This document shows positions 31,003-36,642 of a stretch of DNA of 36,642 nt, one piece after another. Position 1 is the first letter of the stretch. The number at the start of each line of letters is the position of its first letter. The translations under genes were made by a program, and so were the position numbers. The stretch is taken from positions 1-36,642 of the forward strand of contig DASYAG010000074.1 in assembly GCA_036501485.1 (NCBI GenBank), given 5' to 3'. This DNA is from PALSA-607 sp036501485. GTDB lineage: Bacteria > Actinomycetota > Actinomycetes > Acidothermales > Acidothermaceae. The notes below the pieces were generated by a model. That model was not told the origin of the DNA, made no database searches, and saw only the letters and a list, made by a program, of their open reading frames with translations.

Positions 31003-31026
31003 ATTACCGGCCCACGGAGGACCGAC

Positions 31027-31419
31027 ATGACGAAGACTACTGCGACAACGCTCGACCGCCCCACGGTAGAGACGTGCCCCTCGTGGTGCGTCGGAGCTGG
31101 CAAAGGCTGCAACGCCACCTACGACCCTGCAGTCGGCGATGTCCCGGCCAAGCATTACGGCGCTGAACTGCGCATCTCACTCGGCGTGCACGACACATTT
31201 GGGCCAGTCGAAGCGCTCGTTGTTGCCACCGGGCAGCCCGGAGCTCGGGCAATCGTGCGGCTCTTCGACGAAGAGACGACCGTTTCGTTCTTCCTCGAAC
31301 AGGCCGTCGGCGCCTCGAAGCCGTCCGTGCGCGTCGAGTACAACGAGACGCTGCAGTCTGCGCCACTAGCACCGCGGGACGCTGTGAAGCTCGCAGAGAT
31401 GCTCACGGCTATGAGGTAG
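31027..31419 (+). CDS. DUF6907-like protein
   Basis: 130 residues from ATG 31027 with GGAGG eight bases ahead. The N-terminal VETCPSWCVGAGKGCNATY carries the CPxWC motif of DUF6907 (followed in most members by His). The beta-strand middle ELRISLGVHDTFGPVEALVV and the closing SAPLAPRDAVKLAEMLTAM also match. The Cys cluster suggests metal binding; function is unknown. A second member of the same family is encoded at 34188 on the other strand in the same element. Confidence 0.72.
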   Translation: MTKTTATTLDRPTVETCPSWCVGAGKGCNATYDPAVGDVPAKHYGAELRISLGVHDTFGPVEALVVATGQPGARAIVRLFDEETTVSFFLEQAVGASKPSVRVEYNETLQSAPLAPRDAVKLAEMLTAMR

Positions 31420-31433
31420 GACGTTCACGACAG

Positions 31434-31474
31434 ACGAGAGCCTCGGCATGGATCGTCCACGCCGAGGCTCTCGT
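31434..31474. terminator. Bidirectional terminator hairpin
   Basis: A perfect 14-base-pair stem (31434-31447 with 31461-31474) and a 13-base loop lie between the convergent genes ending at 31419 and 31500. Confidence 0.8.
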
Positions 31475-31499
31475 GTCTACGTAGCGCAGTCGGCCAGGA

Positions 31500-31817
31500 C
31501 TAGCGGGGTGCCGTGTTGTCGACTAGCTCGCCGACTCTACGGAGCAACGCCTCACGGTCCAAGCCGAGCGCGACGGCCGCAAGCACGATCGTCGCGTCGA
31601 AGAGCAGCCGTTCGAGAATGAATGGCGCGAGCAAGTCGCTACCGATTGCGGTCGCCGCGCTCGGCGTGATGCCTGCGATGTCGCTTAAACAGTCGAAGTC
31701 GTGCGGGTCAATGTTCGACAGACACGCGGTTGCGGCGTCGGTGCCGGCGTCGCGTGCCTCGAAGAACATCGCCAGGATGTCGAATGCGCGCCGTTGATCC
31801 GGCTGGTACGCGCTCAT
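31500..31817 (-). CDS. Unknown phage protein after the tape measure
   Basis: 105 residues from ATG 31817, overlapping the tape measure stop (ATGA). Acidic and helical: MSAYQPDQRRAFDILAMFFE, LSNIDPHDFDCLSDIAGITP and LFDATIVLAAVALGLDREAL. No membrane segment, no recognised domain. In tailed phages the next gene is usually a distal tail protein of 250 residues or more, which this is not. It is the last gene of the visible minus-strand operon before a strong terminator. Confidence 0.68.
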   Translation of the reverse strand: MSAYQPDQRRAFDILAMFFEARDAGTDAATACLSNIDPHDFDCLSDIAGITPSAATAIGSDLLAPFILERLLFDATIVLAAVALGLDREALLRRVGELVDNTAPR

Positions 31818-33901
31818 CGCCCGCCGCCCTTGCGTGCCGCCACGACGGACGCGCTCTGAGCGTCGGCGACGACGCCTCGCATCGAGCCGATCAACACGCC
31901 GTCCGTGTCATAGAACACGGCAGTGGCAGATCCTGCGCCGCTCGCATTGGGCGCGGATTCCGAGGGCGATGCGACGGCAGCGATGACCGTGCCGCTCACG
32001 CCGCCGACCTGCGATCCGAGGGCGGTCAATGGCGCTGCGAGCGCGACGGCAGCATTCGTCACTGCAGCCGCGCTATCGAGAATGCCGCCCGCGAATCCCG
32101 CCGTGACATTGCCGCCGATCGCGTACATCACGCGCGATGGCGAGAAGATGCCGAGCACTGATTTGACGGCGTTCGGGATCGTGTCGGCGAGGTTTTCGAT
32201 GTCCTTGATGAGGTCGTCCCATGCGCCTTCGATGCCGTTTAGCAGCCCGTCCACGATTGATTCGCCTGCATCGACGAGCCAGTGATCGGCGTCGCTGAAC
32301 ACGTCACCGATCGCCTTCGGGACGCCCTCGAATACGCCGATCACCTTGCCCGCGTCGTCCGCGAGTGGCGCTAGTGCGAGGCCGACGCCGCCGAACGTGG
32401 CCGCTAGTTCACCCATCGCTGTGATGAGTTCGGTAACGCCGGGGACGTGTAAGAACTCGTTGAGCACGGTCAGCGCCGCGTCGAGTTCCTGCAGCACTTG
32501 TGACCCGACGGGCGCGAACGCCTCGACGAGCTGGCCGACGATGCCGATGGTTTGACGCAGCACATCGACGAGCACGGGGCCGTTCTGATCGACGTAGTCG
32601 ATGAACTCGGTGAGTCCATTACTCGATCCGATGTTCGCGAAGCCCGCCGACCATTGCGTGATGGCGCCGAGGATGGTCTCGGCGAGCGGTGCGAATGCTG
32701 TTGTTAGCCCGGCAAACGCTGTGCCAAGGTTCACAACGATGTTCAACACGTCGGCCAGGACCGGGGCGACCTCACCGCTGATAGACGCGACGAACGCGGC
32801 CCATTGATCCGACCCGAAGATCGACTGCAAGTCCTGGCCGAACGAATCAATGACCGGCGATATCGCGTCGATGACGGGCTTGAGCGTTCCGACTGCGCTA
32901 GCGAGTCCCGTGAACACAGAGTCGAGCGCCTGGAAGACCTCGACGTGCGTAGATGCCTGTAGCTGTGCCCACGCATTCGACAGACCAGAGACCTGCTCAG
33001 CCTCGCTCGCAAGCGGCGCGGCGAGAGCGGCGAACAAGCCGACTGCGCCGGCCGTTGTCGCTGCAGCGGTGCCGAGCGCAACAACGGCGCCAAGGGTCGA
33101 CGCCAGCGCCGGGATGGCTGCGGTTGCTGCGGTTCCGAGTGCGGTGATGCCGATGACGTCACCTATCGGCCCGAGCGACTGTAACGCTTCGCCTACGCCG
33201 CCGAACTGCGTCAGTGCGTCGCCGAGCGAGCCGAGCGGGCTAACTGCGCCCGATGCAGCCTGCGCGAGGCTGCCGATGTCGGTTACTGCCGATCCGACAT
33301 TGACGTCGACCTGTCGCGAGCGCGCGACGTCGTCGAGGATCGCATCGACGGCGATAAGTTCGGTAATCGCCTTAGCCGCGTCGAACTGAACGTTGATATT
33401 CGGGCTCGACGCCTGCAAGCTAATGAGGTCAGTCTGTAGCGCCGCGATCCGCGAGGCTATGTCGACGTCGTTGATATCGACCCCGACTTTCGCCGTCGTG
33501 CTCAGGTCCGTAAGTTGCTTGCGAATGAGGTCGATCTTGAGGTCGATCTCGCTCGTATCTATGTCGACGTCGACATTTGGAAGCGCCTTCAGTGCCGCCT
33601 CTAGGCGCGTGCCTAATGCCGTCCCGAAGGCGTCGCCGTATGCGGCACCCTTGACGACCGGATCGCCGCCCCCAGGGTTGACGTTGAGGTCAATCGAACC
33701 GACTGCCGCTTGAGTCGCCGTCGCCGCAGCGCGCGCCTCTTCGAGCAACCCCGTCGTGTCGAGCACGGTCGGAATCGAGATTTTGAGCGTAGTTGCGACC
33801 GCATCCAACTGCGCGCGTAGCAACGTCTCGAACTGGCTAGTGTCGGGCACGACATTGATCGAAATCCGATCAACTTCACGGCCCCCCGGTGAATCTGTCA
33901 T
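31814..33901 (-). CDS. Phage tail tape measure protein
   Basis: 695 residues. The N-terminal third alternates helices with Asp-rich repeats (NVDVDIDTSEIDLKID, VGVDINDVDIAS). The middle has long Ala/Gly/Leu helices (about 250-320 and 400-560). Near the C-terminus is SVLGIFSPSRVMYAIGGNV followed by TAGFAGGI, the LGIxSPSRV motif typical of tape measure proteins. Such proteins set tail length and pass DNA at injection; 695 residues fits a tail of about 100 nm. RBS AAAGG precedes the ATG. The start is 50 bases after the small protein gene. Confidence 0.88.
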   Translation of the reverse strand: MTDSPGGREVDRISINVVPDTSQFETLLRAQLDAVATTLKISIPTVLDTTGLLEEARAAATATQAAVGSIDLNVNPGGGDPVVKGAAYGDAFGTALGTRLEAALKALPNVDVDIDTSEIDLKIDLIRKQLTDLSTTAKVGVDINDVDIASRIAALQTDLISLQASSPNINVQFDAAKAITELIAVDAILDDVARSRQVDVNVGSAVTDIGSLAQAASGAVSPLGSLGDALTQFGGVGEALQSLGPIGDVIGITALGTAATAAIPALASTLGAVVALGTAAATTAGAVGLFAALAAPLASEAEQVSGLSNAWAQLQASTHVEVFQALDSVFTGLASAVGTLKPVIDAISPVIDSFGQDLQSIFGSDQWAAFVASISGEVAPVLADVLNIVVNLGTAFAGLTTAFAPLAETILGAITQWSAGFANIGSSNGLTEFIDYVDQNGPVLVDVLRQTIGIVGQLVEAFAPVGSQVLQELDAALTVLNEFLHVPGVTELITAMGELAATFGGVGLALAPLADDAGKVIGVFEGVPKAIGDVFSDADHWLVDAGESIVDGLLNGIEGAWDDLIKDIENLADTIPNAVKSVLGIFSPSRVMYAIGGNVTAGFAGGILDSAAAVTNAAVALAAPLTALGSQVGGVSGTVIAAVASPSESAPNASGAGSATAVFYDTDGVLIGSMRGVVADAQSASVVAARKGGGR

Positions 33902-33951
33902 TGTTAAACCTTTCGGAATCGTCTTAGGAAGTTCAGACTGTGAGGGTCGGG

Positions 33952-34191
33952 CTACGCGACGGCGCTGGCCGTGTTGTCGTCGGGATCGTGGAGTCGTGCG
34001 GCCAGGACGGCCGCTTCGACGATGGTCAGGTTGAATCTCTCGCCGAGCGCAAGACGTTTTGCGTCGACCTCGGCTCGATGCCAGGGGTCGTACTCGTCGA
34101 TATGCAGAGCGCAGACGCCGCTGTTGCCGGATCGGAAGCGGACGACGCAGCCTCGATCAGCGACGCAGCGCCCGAGATTCTCGATGATCAT
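33952..34191 (-). CDS. Small Cys-containing protein, unknown
   Basis: 79 residues from ATG 34191, which overlaps the DUF6907-like stop (ATGA). The N-terminal half has Cys9, Cys15 and Cys27 with His30 and the segment SGVCALHIDEYDPWH, a possible zinc site. The rest is helical and Ala-rich (NLTIVEAAVLAARLHD). It looks related in style to DUF6907 but lacks CPxWC. Between TerL and tape measure, where head genes would be expected. Confidence 0.62.
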   Translation of the reverse strand: MIIENLGRCVADRGCVVRFRSGNSGVCALHIDEYDPWHRAEVDAKRLALGERFNLTIVEAAVLAARLHDPDDNTASAVA

Positions 34192-34526
34192 TCGCGTGCC
34201 GCCAACTGCGCGCGGTCAGCAAGCGCAACGATTCTCGCCGCGACCTCGCGCGCTCGATCGAGGTCGAAGCTGTGCTCACCGATCTCGACTGTCGGCGGGT
34301 GCATGAAGACGCCGCGCGCGTCCATCTCGACGCGCTGCATGAGATGTATCTCGACCTCGACGGGGTCGAAGTTGTGCGTCACGTCGTCGGTGACGATCAC
34401 CGTCGCTTCGCCGCGGTGGAAATACTGACCGCCGCCGCGTTGACGGATCATGTTGGCGAGGTGTTCGGCACCGTTGCGGCACCATTCCGGGCACGGCGGC
34501 TCGACTGAAAGCCACGGGTTGCTCAC
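34188..34526 (-). CDS. DUF6907-like protein coupled to terminase
   Basis: 112 residues from GTG 34526, which overlaps the TerL stop (GTGA). WLSVEPPCPEWCRNGAEHLA has the CPxWC motif; FHRGEATVIVTDD, EIHLMQRVEMDARG and the C-terminal DLDRAREVAARIVALADRAQ match the strand and helix pattern of DUF6907. It belongs to the same family as the plus-strand gene at 31027. Tight coupling to TerL implies synthesis together with packaging proteins; no function is known. Confidence 0.75.
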   Translation of the reverse strand: MSNPWLSVEPPCPEWCRNGAEHLANMIRQRGGGQYFHRGEATVIVTDDVTHNFDPVEVEIHLMQRVEMDARGVFMHPPTVEIGEHSFDLDRAREVAARIVALADRAQLAARE

Positions 34527-36472
34527 TGAAATACCACCGTTCCATCGTGGGGCTTCTTTGCTGGCTGAGCGTCAGCCTCGATGACGCGCAGGCGGGCCAT
34601 CCGAGCCCCGACCATTGCGACCGCGGCGTCGATCTTGTGCGGGCTGTCTTTCGTCTCCTTGCCCATCAGGGCGAGCATCCCCATGCCCGAGCGTTGCGAG
34701 ATCCGGTTACGCACGTTGGCGACGTGACGGGCGAGCCGCGCGTCGCCGTCGTGAGTGAAAAGGCCGGCAGTGATCTCGGCCTGGCACAGTTCGGCGGCAA
34801 GCGCGAAATCGCGCACCTTGACCCGCATATCGAAGGCGATCGGTTGCGGGTGCGTACCAGTCGGTACCGCTTTGACGCGCAAACCGGCGCCGTAGTCCTT
34901 CGGCCAAGACACGAGCGCGAACGACTGCCACTCCTGCACGTCGGCGAAGAATGCTGCAACCTCGTACGTCGCAAACGCGTCGGCGACGCAGCGGTCGACC
35001 TCTTCGACGGGCACGACCGCGTCGGGGTCTAGGGAAAGGTTCGGTTCCCAGATGCCGAGGGTGAAGACGTGGCCGTCGGAGATCCGGCAGCCGATGAGCG
35101 CGGTTGCGTCACGCGACTTGGAGCCGTCGAAAAACATCGCAATCTCGTCGCCGGCTGCGACCTCGATGTCATGGCGGGCTAGGACGTTCCACTCGTGCGG
35201 TGCGACCCACGAATCCGCGGCAGCCGTCGGCTGGTTGAGGTACTTACGGCGAGAGTCCGCGGCGGTCGCCGTCAGGGACCAAATCCGTTCCTTGATCGGT
35301 TCGAGGTCGGACCAAAAACAGCCGGCGTAGACCCACGCGAGAGAACCGAGCAGTGACGCCGGATCAGTGAGGTCGGTCTCCGCTGCCGCGATGAGCGCGT
35401 CGTACAGGATGCCGGTCGTTCCGCGCAGCGCGCCGGACTCCTGCGCCGTCCAGGCGTCGAACGTTGCTTCGGCGACGGACATCGTGCCGGGCGTCCAGGC
35501 GTTGCAGGTCTCAAGCATCCGCGAGCCCGACTTCGCCAAGTTGTCCTGCAAAGCAGCGTGCAAGTCCCGGCCGTCGGCACCGAGCCAGTGCTCGGTTTCG
35601 TCGGCGATCACAAGCGACGGCTCGGCGCCTTCGACGCTGCGCATCGACGATGCGGTAATGCGCAGCGCGGACTCATCGGGTGCGGTTACCTGCGTCACGG
35701 CGGCGAGCAGATCGTGCGCCTCGACGACCCGCGACCCGCGCGGCACGAACGCGCGGACGTTGCGCATCGTGTTCTCGGTCTGCGACTCCGACACGGCCGC
35801 AATCTGCACCAGCGCCATCGGCTGCACGGCGCCGACAACGCCACCGGGCGCATCGGCGTCGAAGTGGTCGAACCGAACCGGCGCGCACAACTCGATCAGT
35901 CCGAGCGCGGCCGTGCTCGGCGTCTTCCCAGTGCCTTTCGAGAGGCGCCGCACACCGTGCTTGAAGACCCAGCGGCCGTCGAGCGGCGTCACCGCGTACC
36001 ACCACAACGCGAAGCGGATCTGACGGTCCGTCAGCCGCAACGGCAAACCGTTGCGCGGTCCCTTTGGTTGTACGAGCCAGCAGCGAGCCCACCGGATCGC
36101 TTCGAGCCCGAGCGTCAGCTCGGGTAGACCCGTCGGCATCGTGTCCACGCCAACCACCGGGTCGACGTCGAGAGGCAGACCTCGAACGCTCAGCGACTCC
36201 CACTCGGCTTCAAGCCGGAAGGCGTGCGCGACGTAGTCGGGTTCCGGCCCTGCGTCAGGCGACGCCTCGCGGCGAAGCGGCGCGTGCTCAACCTCGACAT
36301 CGTGTCGACGTGCCCACTCATCGACCCCGTCGGCGTAACGGTGCAGGGCGAGGACCTCGGCCCAAATGCCGAGGTCGTCATGCTCGCCAGCGCGCAGCCA
36401 GTCACCGAGCACGGGTGCATCGACCCATCGCGGCACTTCGACATGCGCGGCGACGTCATCGCGGCGAGCCAT
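34523..36472 (-). CDS. terL: Terminase large subunit
   Basis: 649 residues. ATPase domain: Walker A-like RRLSKGTGKT (175-184), Walker B with catalytic Glu SLVIADETEHW (286-296), and a coupling-type segment near LETCNAWTPG (about 320-329). Nuclease domain: acidic residues in AMFFDGSKSRDATAL (Asp449), AFFADVQEW (Asp511) and the late KIDAAVAMVGARMA. TerL pumps DNA into proheads and cuts it. The length is at the upper end of the family because of an N-terminal region of about 170 residues. The ATG at 36472 shares one base with the TerS stop (TGATG). It is the best phage marker in the window. Confidence 0.9.
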   Translation of the reverse strand: MARRDDVAAHVEVPRWVDAPVLGDWLRAGEHDDLGIWAEVLALHRYADGVDEWARRHDVEVEHAPLRREASPDAGPEPDYVAHAFRLEAEWESLSVRGLPLDVDPVVGVDTMPTGLPELTLGLEAIRWARCWLVQPKGPRNGLPLRLTDRQIRFALWWYAVTPLDGRWVFKHGVRRLSKGTGKTPSTAALGLIELCAPVRFDHFDADAPGGVVGAVQPMALVQIAAVSESQTENTMRNVRAFVPRGSRVVEAHDLLAAVTQVTAPDESALRITASSMRSVEGAEPSLVIADETEHWLGADGRDLHAALQDNLAKSGSRMLETCNAWTPGTMSVAEATFDAWTAQESGALRGTTGILYDALIAAAETDLTDPASLLGSLAWVYAGCFWSDLEPIKERIWSLTATAADSRRKYLNQPTAAADSWVAPHEWNVLARHDIEVAAGDEIAMFFDGSKSRDATALIGCRISDGHVFTLGIWEPNLSLDPDAVVPVEEVDRCVADAFATYEVAAFFADVQEWQSFALVSWPKDYGAGLRVKAVPTGTHPQPIAFDMRVKVRDFALAAELCQAEITAGLFTHDGDARLARHVANVRNRISQRSGMGMLALMGKETKDSPHKIDAAVAMVGARMARLRVIEADAQPAKKPHDGTVVFQ

Positions 36473-36642
36473 CAGCGACCACCGCGGCGCTGCGCTGAGC
36501 CGCCAAGACGACCTGCCTGCGCCTTCGTCATGCCTGGCCGCTTCGCGACCTCGACCTCGGCGGGGATCTTCAGTCCGACGAGGAGGGAGGCAAAAGTCGA
36601 CCGGTTTTGCCGAAGCTCGGCGACCATCGGGTGAGCTACCGG
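36472..36642 (-). CDS. Terminase small subunit (C-terminal part, cut by window)
   Basis: The last 56 codons of a gene read from the right edge: HPMVAELRQNRSTFASLLVG then LKIPAEVEVAKRPGMTKAQA, ending GGSAQRRGGR and TGA. P(M/L)VAELRQNR and the LK-P segment resemble the C-terminal tails of actinophage P27-type small terminases, and its place directly before TerL (TGATG) agrees. The DNA-binding N-terminus lies outside the window. Confidence 0.65.
   Translation of the reverse strand, partial: PVAHPMVAELRQNRSTFASLLVGLKIPAEVEVAKRPGMTKAQAGRLGGSAQRRGGR

Larger units (their letters stand above)
28740..36642. mobile_element. Integrated phage-like element (left end, continues beyond the window)
   Basis: Bounded on the left by the tRNA-Arg fragment. 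Contents: two minus-strand cargo-type genes, three small plus-strand genes, and a minus-strand operon of terminase small and large subunits, small proteins and a tape measure protein. No integrase, repressor, portal, capsid or lysis gene is in the visible part; the integrase is expected near the intact tRNA at the right end. Confidence 0.8.

Overview
The window is high-GC DNA from an actinomycete (Actinomycetota). The evidence is frequent GTG and TTG starts, ATGA/GTGA gene overlaps, and families typical of that phylum: HelR-type HelD, SigE-family ECF sigma factor, DUF3817, the three-helix-bundle dimerization domain, DUF6221 and DUF6907. The genus cannot be fixed from the sequence. About 28.7 kb is chromosome. 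The last 7.9 kb is one end of an integrated phage-like element that runs off the right edge.

Left chromosomal part (1-9.7 kb). An ABC-F ATPase (5' end cut by the window) ends at a hairpin. A small membrane-protein operon with a CorA-type transporter follows, then a convergent channel-like membrane protein and a small lipoprotein. Next is an ECF sigma factor translationally coupled to a one-pass membrane protein (a likely sigma/anti-sigma pair). On the minus strand a three-gene operon encodes a ferric-reductase-like flavocytochrome, an FMN-binding-domain protein with an SGAT acceptor site and the flavin transferase ApbE: an extracytoplasmic electron-transfer module. A secreted crystallin-like I36-type protein lies downstream.

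Middle part (9.8-21.7 kb). A polyol/uronate dehydrogenase overlaps an IolB isomerase gene. A KdpE-type regulator and a short KdpD-type kinase without the cytoplasmic sensor domain are divergent from a KimA-like potassium transporter. The gap between them carries 11-bp-phased TTGACG repeats, so this looks like a potassium-responsive unit controlling KimA rather than KdpFABC. An aldo/keto reductase, a NudK-like Nudix hydrolase, a RutE-like nitroreductase with divergent HxlR regulator, a SigE-family sigma factor coupled to a membrane protein with four extracellular repeats, and a putative amidoligase follow.

Right chromosomal part (21.8-28.7 kb). This holds a small helical protein, a secreted protein gene broken by an in-frame TAA, an epimerase/TetR divergent pair with duplicated operators, a GntR(YtrA-type)-ABC transporter operon with a readable promoter/operator, and helR. 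Upstream of helR is a 19-bp perfect palindrome that matches the rifamycin-associated element as I remember it.

Integrated element (28,740 to the end). It begins at a 45-bp 3' fragment of tRNA-Arg(ACG), the displaced half of an attachment site. Next to it are two overlapping minus-strand genes (a zinc-ribbon protein and a small membrane protein) preceded by a CIRCE-like heat-shock operator. Three small plus-strand genes follow. The remainder is a tightly overlapping minus-strand operon: TerS, TerL, a DUF6907-like protein, a small Cys-containing protein, tape measure protein and an unknown protein. No portal, protease or capsid gene lies between TerL and the tape measure, which is unusual and suggests a satellite, a rearranged phage or a remnant.
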